A stretch of 64,000 nt of DNA, from assembly GCF_014212015.1 (NCBI RefSeq), contig NZ_JACJVN010000039.1, positions 1-64,000 on the forward strand. Direction: 5' to 3'. The DNA comes from Cohnella lubricantis. GTDB taxonomy: Bacteria; Bacillota; Bacilli; Paenibacillales; Paenibacillaceae. The notes beneath the pieces were generated by a model. It had not been told where the DNA came from, made no database searches, and was given only the letters and a program-made list of their open reading frames with translations. Shown in pieces: positions 1-8,699 of this stretch (positions within the stretch are counted from its first letter, which is position 1; the number at the start of each line of letters is the position of its first letter). The position numbers and the translations under genes are program-made.

Positions 1-116
1 GCCTTGTTCGCGCCATCGCCCCGCGGCTGCTCCCAACAAGGCACTTATTGTGCCTTGTTCGCGCCATCGCCTCGCGGCTGCTCCTTGTTCGGCGCCATCA
101 CCTGCGGCTGCCTCCC
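1..116. repeat. Imperfect repeats with an inverted repeat downstream of asd
   Basis: A unit reading approximately GCCTTGTTCGCGCCATCGCC followed by a CGCGGCTGCTCC tail occurs at 1-33 and 51-83, with a third, more diverged copy at 84-115. Between the first two copies AACAAGGCAC (35-44) and GTGCCTTGTT (50-59) form a perfect inverted repeat with a 5-nt loop. No credible gene covers the stretch. It lies beyond the asd terminator and may continue left of the window. Confidence 0.6.
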
Positions 117-118
117 AA

Positions 119-162
119 CAAAAAACAGCAAGCCTCCGGAAGACGCTCTCCGGACAGCTTGC
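119..162 (-). terminator. Rho-independent terminator of asd
   Basis: Read on the minus strand, a GC-rich hairpin (GGCAAGC and TCCGGA arms, 128-162) is followed by a run of T at 119-125. It begins about 20 nt after the asd stop codon. Confidence 0.8.
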
Positions 163-180
163 CGCTCTTCACTAACCCTG

Positions 181-1266
181 TCACTTCGCCTGAATATACC
201 CTTCCGCCTTCAGCAGCTCGGCGATCAGCACGGCGCCGCCGGCCGCGCCGCGAAGCGTGTTGTGCGACAGCCCGACGAACTTGTAGTCGTAGAGCGAATC
301 CTCGCGCAAGCGTCCCGCCGATACGCCCATGCCGCGCTCGATATCCCGGTCGAGTCCCGTCTGCGGACGGTTGTCTTCTTCGAAGTACGTAATGAATTGC
401 TTCGGCGCGCTCGGCAGCTCCAGCTCCTGCGGTCTGCCGCGGAATGACTGCCAACGGGCCAGAATCTCTTCCTTCGAAGGCTTCTTCTCGAACGAGACGA
501 ACACCGTCGCGAGGTGGCCGTCCGTCACCGGTACGCGGATGCACTGCGTCGTGATAAGCGGCGAGCCCGCCTTCACGATCTCCCCGCCGTTGACGCTTCC
601 CCAGATGCGCAGCGGCTCCTGCTCGCTCTTCTCTTCTTCGCCGCCGATGTACGGGATGACGTTGTCCAGCATCTCCGGCCAGTCTGCGAAGCTCTTGCCG
701 GCGCCTGAGATCGCCTGGTATGTCGACGCCACGACGGTCGTCGGCTTATATTCCAGCAGCGCATGAAGCTGCGGCACATAGCTCTGAATCGAGCAGTTCG
801 GCTTCACCGCGATGAAGCCGCTCGAAGTGCCGAGCCGCTTCCGCTGCGCCGCGATCACGTCGAGATGCCCCGGATTAATCTCCGGAATGACCATCGGCAC
901 ATCCGGCGTCCAGCGATGCGCGGAGTTGTTGGAGATGACCGGCGTGCCCGTCTTGGCATACGCTTCCTCCAGCGCCTTAATCTCGTTCTTGCCCATATCA
1001 ACCGCGCAGAAGATGAAGTCGACGTCCGCCGCGACCTGCTCCACCTTGGATGCGTCCTGTACGACGATGTTCTTCACGTTCTCCGGCATCGGCGTCGCCA
1101 GCTTCCAGCGGCCGCGCACGGATTCCTCATATGTCTTGCCCGCCGAATTGGCGCTGGCCGCGATGGCCGTTACTTCAAACCACGGATGCTCCTCCAGCAG
1201 CTGCACGAAGCGCTGGCCGACCATGCCTGTACCGCCGACGATGGCCGCTCTCAATTTGTTTGGCAT
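181..1266 (-). CDS. asd: Aspartate-semialdehyde dehydrogenase
   Basis: This enzyme reduces beta-aspartyl phosphate to aspartate semialdehyde, the branch point to lysine/diaminopimelate, threonine and methionine; it acts in the cytoplasm. The N-terminus has the nucleotide-binding GGTGMVGQRF motif, and the catalytic cysteine is in KPNCSIQ near residue 158. The 361-aa length and the sequence style match the second (archaeal/fungal-type) Asd subfamily rather than the classic E. coli type. The ATG at 1266 (MPNKLRAAIVGG) has GGGAG 5 nt upstream; a TTG four codons further up also has a plausible site, so the start could be 1278. The gene is single and is controlled by the T-box leader just upstream. 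RNase J is divergent; in Bacillus an RNase J gene is also close to asd. Confidence 0.93.
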   Translation of the reverse strand: MPNKLRAAIVGGTGMVGQRFVQLLEEHPWFEVTAIAASANSAGKTYEESVRGRWKLATPMPENVKNIVVQDASKVEQVAADVDFIFCAVDMGKNEIKALEEAYAKTGTPVISNNSAHRWTPDVPMVIPEINPGHLDVIAAQRKRLGTSSGFIAVKPNCSIQSYVPQLHALLEYKPTTVVASTYQAISGAGKSFADWPEMLDNVIPYIGGEEEKSEQEPLRIWGSVNGGEIVKAGSPLITTQCIRVPVTDGHLATVFVSFEKKPSKEEILARWQSFRGRPQELELPSAPKQFITYFEEDNRPQTGLDRDIERGMGVSAGRLREDSLYDYKFVGLSHNTLRGAAGGAVLIAELLKAEGYIQAK

Positions 1267-1333
1267 TCGTTCTCCCAACCCTTTCCTCTCATGATGGCAT
1301 GCGATTGGCTCCGGAACATTTCATGTCGTTAAT

Positions 1334-1645
1334 AAAAAATCCCACCCCCAAGACCGAAGTCTCAGGGACGAGATTGTATTCTCGTGGTACCACCCTTATT
1401 CGCCGATCCGTCGCCAGATCGGCCTCTTCGAGTACGGCATCCCTACCCTTCCTACCGATCGGATGCATATACTCTAGCTCTGTAACAGGAGCGCCTGTCG
1501 CGCCACCCCCGCCGCTTCACGACGGTTCCGGCGCGCTGCTCGGAGTTTTTTTTCGACCAACGATTCTTTACTCCTTCTCAGCTTCCGGAGCTCTCTGCGA
1601 AAGAATGCCGTTGACTACTCTTCTCTTCACCGCATTTATTACTGC
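1334..1645 (-). promoter_or_regulatory. T-box riboswitch leader of asd
   Basis: The minus-strand leader has the canonical T-box core AAGGGTGGTACCACG at 1397-1383, which pairs with uncharged tRNA acceptor ends. It is preceded by an AGAGAG Stem I motif with the GGAAGCTGAGAA apical loop (about 1600-1575), a Stem III formed by GAGTA/GCATCC and GGATGC/TACTC (about 1474-1430), and a GCCGATC/GATCGGC hairpin. An intrinsic terminator follows: a 9-bp stem (1367-1359 with 1354-1346) around a TTCG loop and T6 at 1339-1334. By the known T-box mechanism, starvation for one amino acid lets the antiterminator form and asd be transcribed. I could not fix the specifier codon; the candidate stretch around 1553-1541 is A-rich and could be read as Lys or Thr. 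Confidence 0.9.
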
Positions 1646-1646
1646 G

Positions 1647-1675
1647 ATTATAAACAAAAACCAAGCCGAGGTAAA
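1647..1675 (-). promoter_or_regulatory. Sigma-A promoter of the T-box/asd unit
   Basis: On the minus strand TTTACC (1675-1670) and TATAAT (1652-1647) are separated by exactly 17 nt, directly upstream of the T-box leader. Confidence 0.75.
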
Positions 1676-1755
1676 CCTATTTTTCGCGTGAAATGGGGAA
1701 TAAGCCGCCTGCGCCTGTCGAATAATACGCACGACTATGGCCATGGAGGATCGCT

Positions 1756-3429
1756 ATGCATCGGCTCGCCAATAAAGGTTATGTATTCGCGCTCGGAGGC
1801 GTGAATGAGATCGGCAAGAACATGTACGTCATCGAATACGGAGAAGACATCTTCATCATCGACTGCGGCTCCAAGTTCCCGGACGAGAGCCTGCTCGGCA
1901 TCGACCTGATCATTCCGGACATCTCCTATCTGCTCTCGAAGCGCGAGAACGTTCGGGCGATGATCGTCACCCACGGGCATGAGGATCACATCGGCGGCAT
2001 TCCGTACATATTGAAGCAGCTTAACGTTCCGATCTATGCGACCCGGCTGACGCTGGGGCTGATCGAGTCGAAGCTGAAGGAGCACGGCCTGCTAGCCGAT
2101 TCCAGCTTAAACGCCATCGATGCCGACTCGGTGCTGGAGATTGGGCAGCTTCAAGTGTCCTTCTTCCGTACGAATCACAGCATTCCCGACTGCGTGGGGG
2201 TCGTGTTCGACACGCCCCAAGGGGCCATCGTGCATACAGGAGACTTCAAGTTCGATCTAACGCCGGAAAATAAGCAGTATCCCGACCTCCATCGGATGGC
2301 TTCGATCGGCTCGAACGGCGTCTTGCTCCTCCTGTCGGAGAGCACGAACGCGGAACGGCCCGGCTTCACGCCATCGGAGAGGCTGGTCGGCGAGCAGATC
2401 GAGAAGGCGTTCAAGCATGCGGATCAGCGAATCTTCTTGTCCACGTTCGCTTCCAACGTCAACCGGCTGCAGCAAGTCGTTAACGCCGCCGCGAAAGTGA
2501 GCCGCAAGATCGTCTTGCTTGGCCGCAGCATGGTGAACGTCGTTGAAGTCGCGCAAGCGCTCGGCTACTTGGACATCCCCGACGGTATGCTGATTGAACC
2601 CGAAGAGGCTTCCGGGCTGCCGCTTAACCAAGTCGCGGTTCTCTGCACCGGAAGCCAAGGCGAGCCGATGGCGGCGTTGTCCCGGCTCGCGAACGGCAGC
2701 TATCGCCAGATGGAGGTGCTGGCCGGCGATACGGTGATCGTCGCGGCGTCGCCGATCCCCGGCAACGAGAAGAGCGTTGCCCGCATCATCGACAACCTGT
2801 ATCAGCTCGGGGCTAAGGTGATCTACGGCTCCGGCGCGTCCACCGGCATGCACGTATCCGGCCACGGAAGCCAGGAGGAATTAAAGCTGATGCTGTCGCT
2901 GATGAAGCCGAACTACTTCGTGCCGATCCACGGCGAATACCGCATGCTTCATCAGCACCGGCTGCTGGCTGAGGCCGTTGGCGTCGATCCGAAGCATATA
3001 CTGATCGTTGGCAACGGCGACCTCGTCGAGCTGGAGGACGGGGATGCATCGCTCGGCGGCAAGGTGCCGTCCGGCGATGTGTTCGTCGACGGGCTCGGTA
3101 TCGGCGATATCGGCAACGTCGTGCTCCGCGACCGCAAGCAGCTGTCCGGCGACGGCATTCTGATCGTCGTCGTGTCGCTCAGCAAGAAGGATGGATCCAT
3201 CCTGTCCGGCCCCGACATCATCTCTCGCGGGTTCGTCTACGTGAGAGATAATGAATTGCTCATTGAGCAGATTAATGCGAAGGTGCTGGCTACTTTGCAG
3301 GAATTAAAGTCGGCGGAGATCAAGCAGTGGAACGTCATGAAGCGCACGCTGAAGGATGAGATCGGCAGCTTCTTGTTCGCGCAACTGAAGCGCCGGCCGA
3401 TGATTATGCCGATTCTGATCGAGATTTAA
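1756..3429 (+). CDS. rnj: Ribonuclease J
   Basis: A 557-aa metallo-beta-lactamase/beta-CASP ribonuclease that processes and degrades RNA (5'-exonuclease and endonuclease activity in the family). The zinc-binding motif HGHEDH is intact at residues 73-78, which is typical of the catalytically active J1 type; B. subtilis RNase J2 has a degenerate motif here. The full beta-CASP and C-terminal domains are present and the length matches the usual 555 aa. The start has GGAGG 6 nt upstream (1745-1749). It is transcribed divergently from asd, a location that in Bacillus is occupied by rnjB, so I do not choose between rnjA and rnjB. Confidence 0.92.
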   Translation: MHRLANKGYVFALGGVNEIGKNMYVIEYGEDIFIIDCGSKFPDESLLGIDLIIPDISYLLSKRENVRAMIVTHGHEDHIGGIPYILKQLNVPIYATRLTLGLIESKLKEHGLLADSSLNAIDADSVLEIGQLQVSFFRTNHSIPDCVGVVFDTPQGAIVHTGDFKFDLTPENKQYPDLHRMASIGSNGVLLLLSESTNAERPGFTPSERLVGEQIEKAFKHADQRIFLSTFASNVNRLQQVVNAAAKVSRKIVLLGRSMVNVVEVAQALGYLDIPDGMLIEPEEASGLPLNQVAVLCTGSQGEPMAALSRLANGSYRQMEVLAGDTVIVAASPIPGNEKSVARIIDNLYQLGAKVIYGSGASTGMHVSGHGSQEELKLMLSLMKPNYFVPIHGEYRMLHQHRLLAEAVGVDPKHILIVGNGDLVELEDGDASLGGKVPSGDVFVDGLGIGDIGNVVLRDRKQLSGDGILIVVVSLSKKDGSILSGPDIISRGFVYVRDNELLIEQINAKVLATLQELKSAEIKQWNVMKRTLKDEIGSFLFAQLKRRPMIMPILIEI

Positions 3430-3466
3430 CCGCAGGCTTGTCGATCTCCTGCGCGGCCCAAGATCG

Positions 3467-5542
3467 TCAGCGGGGTTGCCCGCCGCGAGCGAACGGCATC
3501 CACCAATTCCATTTGCCCATCAGCTTCATCAAGGACGGCACGAGAACCATCCGGATGATCGTCGCGTCGATGAGCAGCGCGGCGGCGATGCCGAGTCCCA
3601 GCTGCTTCACGCCTGTAACGCCGGCCAGCGAGAATGGCGCGGTGACGGCGATCATGATCGCCGCGGCGGAAGTGATCATGCGGCCCGAGGCGGCGACTCC
3701 TTCGCGGATTGCGGCCTCGTTGTCGCGCGTGCGCCGGTAGCTCTCGTATATGCGAGACAGCAGGAAGATGCCGTAATCCATGCTGATCCCGAACGTCAGC
3801 CCGAAGAGGAACACCGGGATCATGATCGCCAGATCGGAGGGTTCTAGCCCCAACCGTCCCTCCCGGAACAGCCAAGACAGGATGCCTAGCGCAGCCCCGA
3901 TGCTGAGCAGATTCATCGCAATCGCCTTCAAGGGAATGAACAGCGAGCGGAACGCGAACGCCAGCACGAGGAAGTTGGAGACGGCGACGAAGGCAAGCAC
4001 TTCAGGCATCCGGTTGATCATCTCGTCATGGATCTCTTGCTGCTCCTTCGGTTCCCCTCCAATAAGCACGTTCAAGCTGCCATATTGCCGCTCCCGTTCG
4101 CGAACCCAGCGCATCGCCTCATCGGACGAGGCTTCTCCGATCAATCGGACTGCCAGCAGATAGTCGCCGCTAGCGCTTGAACGCTGCGTATCGATGCGGA
4201 GCACTCGGGCGTCCCGCTCCAGCTCGCTTCGGATTCGATCGGCCGTCCTGTCGGCTTCCTGCCTAGCGCCGCTCGCTCGGATAATGACGTATGCGGCCGT
4301 AGTCTTCGGAGGGAAGAAGCGGTCGGCGAACAGCCCAGCCGCCTCCCGCGATTCCGTCCCGGACGGCAGCGAATCGGGACCTGGTATGGACATTCGCATA
4401 GAAGCGATGGGCAATAAGCACATCGCGAGAGCGGCTGCGCACGCCAAGGCGGATACGCCGGGACGCTTCATCACCGCCGATAGCCACAGGCGCCAGCCTC
4501 TGCTTGGAGGGCCTTGCCGGCTTGCACGCGAATGAATGGGCGAGATTCGATTCCCGAGTGCATATAGCAGCGCGGGAACGAAGGTGAGATTGATCAGCGC
4601 CGATACGGCGAGGACAACGATCGCGCCTAACGCCACGCTGTTAAAGATCGGCATGCGGATGCAGAACGTGCCGATCAACGCCAGAATGACGCAGACGACC
4701 GATACAAGCACGGCTCTGCCGGAGGTACTCATCGCCCGATGGACGGCCTGCCGACTTGGCAATGCAGCCTTCTCCTCCCGGTAACGGCATACCATCAACA
4801 GGGCAAAATCAAGACTGACCGCCATCCCGACCATCGGAATGACATTATAGACGAAGACGGACAGCTCCACGATTCCAGAAGCGCCTATGGCGTCCAGAAT
4901 CCCCATCGCGATCAGCACGGACATGCCGCCTGCCAGGATCGGAATCATCGCAGGCAGCAACCCGCCGAACGCAAGGAAGAGCAGCGCGAAGGCAACCGGC
5001 AAGCCGACAGCCTCGGCTGCCTTCAGATCGTGCCGGCTGGACTGATTCACGTCTTCCTGCACAACCGGTTTGCCGGTGAGCATCGCTTTGAATTCGGGAT
5101 GGACCGGCAGCTGTTCGCGAAGCTGGGCGACGGCTTCGCGCTTCTCCTGCACCTGATCGGGCACAGACAACAGCGCGTAAGCGTACCCGCCGTTCTCCAT
5201 CCCCTTCAGCCGCAACGGCGAAGCGGCGACCTCGACGCCGCGAATCTGCTCTGCCCTCCCCAATGCATTCGCGATATAGCGATGGAACTCCCCGGGAGTC
5301 TCCCCTCTCTCATTCGCGAATAGCACGACGACCGGCTCGTCCGGCAGCTTGAACTGGCTCGCCAGTATTTGCTGCGTCTCTGCGTAGGACCCTTGCACTG
5401 TCAGCCCGTGATCGCCTAGCGCGTTCGGCAGCTGCGCGGCAAACCATGCGGAGGCGCTCGCGAATAACAGCCAGCCGCATAGGATCGGCCGCCTATACCG
5501 GATCGAGACGGCGGCTAGCATCCGATAGAGCATCGCGATCAA
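3467..5542 (-). CDS. MMPL-family RND transporter
   Basis: A 691-aa membrane exporter of the MmpL/YdfJ type. One N-terminal membrane segment (residues 19-35) is followed by an extracytoplasmic domain, a block of membrane helices starting near residue 180, then a second extracytoplasmic loop and helix block, i.e. the duplicated MMPL fold. Family members export lipids, polyketides or drugs using the proton gradient. It is the last gene of the operon that begins with the type III polyketide synthase and starts 35 nt after the FAD enzyme, so the natural inference is that it exports the product of that pathway. The cargo cannot be told from sequence. Confidence 0.85.
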   Translation of the reverse strand: MIAMLYRMLAAVSIRYRRPILCGWLLFASASAWFAAQLPNALGDHGLTVQGSYAETQQILASQFKLPDEPVVVLFANERGETPGEFHRYIANALGRAEQIRGVEVAASPLRLKGMENGGYAYALLSVPDQVQEKREAVAQLREQLPVHPEFKAMLTGKPVVQEDVNQSSRHDLKAAEAVGLPVAFALLFLAFGGLLPAMIPILAGGMSVLIAMGILDAIGASGIVELSVFVYNVIPMVGMAVSLDFALLMVCRYREEKAALPSRQAVHRAMSTSGRAVLVSVVCVILALIGTFCIRMPIFNSVALGAIVVLAVSALINLTFVPALLYALGNRISPIHSRASRQGPPSRGWRLWLSAVMKRPGVSALACAAALAMCLLPIASMRMSIPGPDSLPSGTESREAAGLFADRFFPPKTTAAYVIIRASGARQEADRTADRIRSELERDARVLRIDTQRSSASGDYLLAVRLIGEASSDEAMRWVRERERQYGSLNVLIGGEPKEQQEIHDEMINRMPEVLAFVAVSNFLVLAFAFRSLFIPLKAIAMNLLSIGAALGILSWLFREGRLGLEPSDLAIMIPVFLFGLTFGISMDYGIFLLSRIYESYRRTRDNEAAIREGVAASGRMITSAAAIMIAVTAPFSLAGVTGVKQLGLGIAAALLIDATIIRMVLVPSLMKLMGKWNWWMPFARGGQPR

Positions 5543-5577
5543 CTGCCTATCCTCTATACTTGTTCAATCCTTCTGCA

Positions 5578-6732
5578 TCAATCAATCTGCAGCCTAGTCG
5601 CCCGAACGATTCGCTCAGCCATCCCCGGCGCGAACGAGCCGATTCGAAGCAAGAGAGAGGATAATCCCGGCCGGCTCATGACACGCTCCAGACGACGGCC
5701 CCACTGAAGCGCGCTGGAGAACTGCTCATGAAGCTGCCGGGTGTAGCTGTCTCTCCATTCCGCCATGCGGATGTCGCCTCTTAAGTAAGCATCGGCAAGC
5801 GGCGCGCATAGCTCGGCGGAGCGAAGCGCCATCGCCATGCCATCTCCGCAGAACGGCGGAATGACCGCCGCTGCGTCGCCGATTAGCGGCATGTGGCTCC
5901 AGGCGCGAGGCGCTCCGCTTATCGCGACCGGGAAGGCAGCCGCTTGCGTGCCAGGTATCGGCGCCGTTCCAGCTAATCGGGCCTCCAGCGCCGGAATTCG
6001 CCGGATCGCCTTCTCCAGGATTCGCTCGATGGTCGCTGCAGCATGGAGCTTGGGATACGCGGAGCGCAGCACAATCGCGGCAACGTTCAATCGCTCGCCC
6101 TCCACCGGAGCGATGCCGATATAGCCGCCCCGGAAGAAGTAGAGATCGACGATCGGGGAATGATCGCTTCGGGTGTAATGCGATTTAATCCCGACATACG
6201 CTCGGTCGTGCGTTGCAGAAGCGGATTGGCGAAAGCCGCCGCCGCTCATTCGCCTCCCTCCCGCGCCGATCACGATACGCGATCGGATGGTGAGTTTCTC
6301 CGAAGGCTGACACCCGTATTCGACGCGATACCCATCTTCAATCGGTTCAGCGGCGTAGACGGAACAGCCTTCGAGCAAGGCTGCCCCTTCCGCTCGGGCC
6401 GACGCCTGCAGCTGGTTATCCAGCGCGAATCGGCTCATCCCCAAAGCCAGTCCCGGCAGCGGAATCTCCAGCGTCGATCCATGTTCGGTATGAATGCGAA
6501 CCTTAGTCATATCGGCTGGATGAAGCGAACGGATGGCGCTGTCCAAGCCGAGCGCGCGCAGCGTAGTCTGGGCTTCGGGCGAGAGAAATTCCCCGCATGC
6601 CTTGTGCTTCGGGAACGTCAGTTTGTCGAGTAACACGACGTCCCACCCCTTCTTCGCCATAGCATAAGCCATGGCGCTTCCCGCAAGTCCCGCTCCGATC
6701 ACGACGGCGTCCGCATCGGTTGGCATCGTCAT
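5578..6732 (-). CDS. FAD-dependent oxidoreductase (hydroxylase/geranylgeranyl reductase-like)
   Basis: A 384-aa flavoprotein with the FAD-binding GAGLAGSAMAYAMAKKGW fold near residue 12, the CGEFLSPEA stretch typical of the geranylgeranyl reductase/halogenase/monooxygenase superfamily, and the second FAD motif GDAAAVIPPFCGDGM near residue 290. Its ATG overlaps the stop codon of the methyltransferase (ATGA), which indicates translational coupling. In the operon it would oxidise or hydroxylate the aromatic product of the polyketide synthase, comparable to SrsC, the flavoprotein of the Streptomyces srsABC phenolic-lipid operon. The exact reaction is an inference from context. Confidence 0.8.
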   Translation of the reverse strand: MTMPTDADAVVIGAGLAGSAMAYAMAKKGWDVVLLDKLTFPKHKACGEFLSPEAQTTLRALGLDSAIRSLHPADMTKVRIHTEHGSTLEIPLPGLALGMSRFALDNQLQASARAEGAALLEGCSVYAAEPIEDGYRVEYGCQPSEKLTIRSRIVIGAGGRRMSGGGFRQSASATHDRAYVGIKSHYTRSDHSPIVDLYFFRGGYIGIAPVEGERLNVAAIVLRSAYPKLHAAATIERILEKAIRRIPALEARLAGTAPIPGTQAAAFPVAISGAPRAWSHMPLIGDAAAVIPPFCGDGMAMALRSAELCAPLADAYLRGDIRMAEWRDSYTRQLHEQFSSALQWGRRLERVMSRPGLSSLLLRIGSFAPGMAERIVRATRLQID

Positions 6733-7445
6733 CCCTCCCGCGCTTTGGCGATCGTCACGGCATAACGGAACAGCGGGCGCCAGCGGACCGCCAGTTCCGA
6801 GTGCTCCAGCTGCCGTGCCGCTAGTTGAAAGTCGCTTCTGCGAAAGCCTTTGGCAACGGACAGAGGGCCGTCATGCCGGATATACCGATTGGCGGAGATC
6901 AGCCGCGTGACGAGCCATACCGCCGTCCACGGTATCCAGTGCCGATGAATATCGTTCAAGACGATGCCGATCCGCGACGCCTCCATTAGGCGTCTCACGA
7001 TAGCGGGAAGCTCATTGGATCCGAAGTGATGAACGAATTGGGAAGCCGTTACGATATCAACCTGGCCTGGAGCGAGCTCGCATACGCTTCGTCTCACGAA
7101 CGTCACGCGCGGTTCGTGGCGGAACAGCTCCTTCGCCTCAGTCTCGGCTTCCTCTGTCACATCGCATAGAATCACCTTCATCTCTATGCGCTGCTTGTCC
7201 GCCCATCTCAGCAGCCGGCGATTGATGTCGCCGCTGCCCGAACCGACATCCAGCAACGTCAGGCGGCTAGGCCGGCCAGCTTTTCTCCATAGATAGTTAA
7301 CGCCATAAACTATAGGGCCGGAGGCGCCAAAGATTCGGTTCAATCGGCGCAGATGCCGCAGCGCTTGCTGCAGCTCTTCGCCTCCTTGAGCGAAATCGTC
7401 CATCAGCTCGGGGATGGCAGACCGCTGCGATAAGAGCATATTCAT
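6729..7445 (-). CDS. Class I SAM-dependent methyltransferase
   Basis: A 238-aa methyltransferase with motif I LLDVGSGSGDINRRLL (about residues 63-78) and the following acidic/hydrophobic motif CDVTEEAETEA. Its start and stop both overlap neighbouring genes by 4 nt (ATGA), placing it between the type III polyketide synthase and the FAD enzyme. It is a soluble Rossmann methyltransferase, unlike the membrane isoprenylcysteine-type BpsB that accompanies BpsA in B. subtilis. The likely substrate is the phenolic product of the polyketide synthase, giving a methyl ether or C-methylated ring; this is inferred from position only. Confidence 0.82.
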   Translation of the reverse strand: MNMLLSQRSAIPELMDDFAQGGEELQQALRHLRRLNRIFGASGPIVYGVNYLWRKAGRPSRLTLLDVGSGSGDINRRLLRWADKQRIEMKVILCDVTEEAETEAKELFRHEPRVTFVRRSVCELAPGQVDIVTASQFVHHFGSNELPAIVRRLMEASRIGIVLNDIHRHWIPWTAVWLVTRLISANRYIRHDGPLSVAKGFRRSDFQLAARQLEHSELAVRWRPLFRYAVTIAKAREG

Positions 7446-8551
7446 GCGATGTAAGCGAACTTCAAGAACTCCGCCGCGATGCCGGGACCGAAGGCCACGG
7501 CAATGCCGTCGGCCGCTCCTCCTGCCGCTGCATCGTTCGATCGCTCGCGCTGTCTCCGCCGCATCTCCTCGAGTACGAATAGAATGGTAGCTGATGACAT
7601 ATTGCCATAATCGCGCAATACGCCGCGGCTGGCGGCCGTCTGCTCGCCGGCAAGCTTGAAGGAATCCTCCAGCGCGTCAATGATCCCTTTGCCGCCCGGA
7701 TGGATCGCCCACAGCTCCGGATCTTTGCCCTCCCCCCAGAAAGACTGGAGAGCGGTTGGCACGTAACCGGCGATAATCCGGGGGATCAGGGGAGACAGCA
7801 CCAATTGAAATCCTAGATTGCCGACGGTCCAGACCATCTTGTCCGCAGTCTCGGGAAATGGTACGGCCAAGGCGCTCTCCAGGGCGAAGGTTCCGCTTCG
7901 CGGTACGTCCGTTAGTCCCACGACACAGGCAGACGCCCCATCTCCGAAGAACGACGCGGTATAGAGGTCTTCCTTCGTAATCGTCGGCTGGATGTGCAGC
8001 GTACAGAGCTCAACGGTGACGACGAGCACCCGCGCTTGCGGATCGCCGCGAACGATTCGCGCCGCTTCCCGCACCGCCGTCAATCCGGCAGCGCATCCCA
8101 AGAACGTAAGCGGCAGCCGCTCCGCATCGGCGCGCAGGCCCAGCCTCCGCGCGAGCTCGGCGTCTAGCCCGGGCAGGAACATGCCGGTGCAGCTGACGGC
8201 TAGCAGATGGCTGATCTCTCCCGGCCGCAGTCCGCTGTCAGCCAGCGCCTTCTTCGCTGCCTCCGCCGCTAACGGCACGGACTCGGTTCGGTATGTCTGC
8301 ATCCGCTCCTCCGTCGTCGGGAACGCGCCGCCAGACTCGGCAGAGAGATAGCGGCACCGTCCAGCGGGCTCCAGCAGGTTCGGCTCGCAGGTATACCGAG
8401 AATCGACCCCGCAGCCCGCGAAGATTCGCTTCCCCCATCGCGCAAGCTGGGGATCGCCGCTCAATGCTTCCGCCAGCCGGGACCATACATCCCTCTGGTT
8501 CAATCGAAAGGCCGGAACAGCCGTGCCGATACCCGTAATCGCGATTGGCAA
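7442..8551 (-). CDS. Type III polyketide synthase (chalcone/stilbene synthase family)
   Basis: A homodimeric condensing enzyme that extends an acyl-CoA starter with malonyl-CoA and cyclises the product to a resorcinol or pyrone. The Cys-His-Asn triad is complete: Cys in AVSCTGMFLPG (residue 121), His in WAIHPGGKGI (284) and Asn in DYGNMSSAT (317), counted from the TTG at 8551. That TTG has GAGGGGG 8 nt upstream; a TTG at 8575 is in frame but lacks a good ribosome site. The 369-aa length is typical. It is the first gene of a four-gene operon with methyltransferase, FAD enzyme and MMPL exporter. Bacterial relatives (BpsA, SrsA, ArsB/C) use long fatty acyl starters; whether this one does is not visible. 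Confidence 0.92.
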   Translation of the reverse strand: MPIAITGIGTAVPAFRLNQRDVWSRLAEALSGDPQLARWGKRIFAGCGVDSRYTCEPNLLEPAGRCRYLSAESGGAFPTTEERMQTYRTESVPLAAEAAKKALADSGLRPGEISHLLAVSCTGMFLPGLDAELARRLGLRADAERLPLTFLGCAAGLTAVREAARIVRGDPQARVLVVTVELCTLHIQPTITKEDLYTASFFGDGASACVVGLTDVPRSGTFALESALAVPFPETADKMVWTVGNLGFQLVLSPLIPRIIAGYVPTALQSFWGEGKDPELWAIHPGGKGIIDALEDSFKLAGEQTAASRGVLRDYGNMSSATILFVLEEMRRRQRERSNDAAAGGAADGIAVAFGPGIAAEFLKFAYIA

Positions 8552-8557
8552 GGAGAA

Positions 8558-8608
8558 AACCCCCTCTTCGGACAAGAAGTATTACTTCATTGTACGAGTG
8601 AGGGGGTT
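8558..8608 (-). promoter_or_regulatory. Hairpin that would sequester the polyketide synthase ribosome site
   Basis: On the minus strand AACCCCCTC (8608-8600) is the exact complement of GAGGGGGTT (8566-8558), and the latter contains the Shine-Dalgarno of the TTG start at 8551. Inside the loop GAAGTA-A-TACTTC forms a second perfect hairpin. The nested structure could hold translation off, or the duplex form could be a protein operator. Sequence shows only the complementarity. Confidence 0.5.
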
Positions 8609-8699
8609 CGAACATTCCGGCCTTATTCTGTTGCCGCTCATCTTAATGGCTCATTAATGGCTCATATCGTAGATTCCCGGACTTTACTAAATGGTCTGG

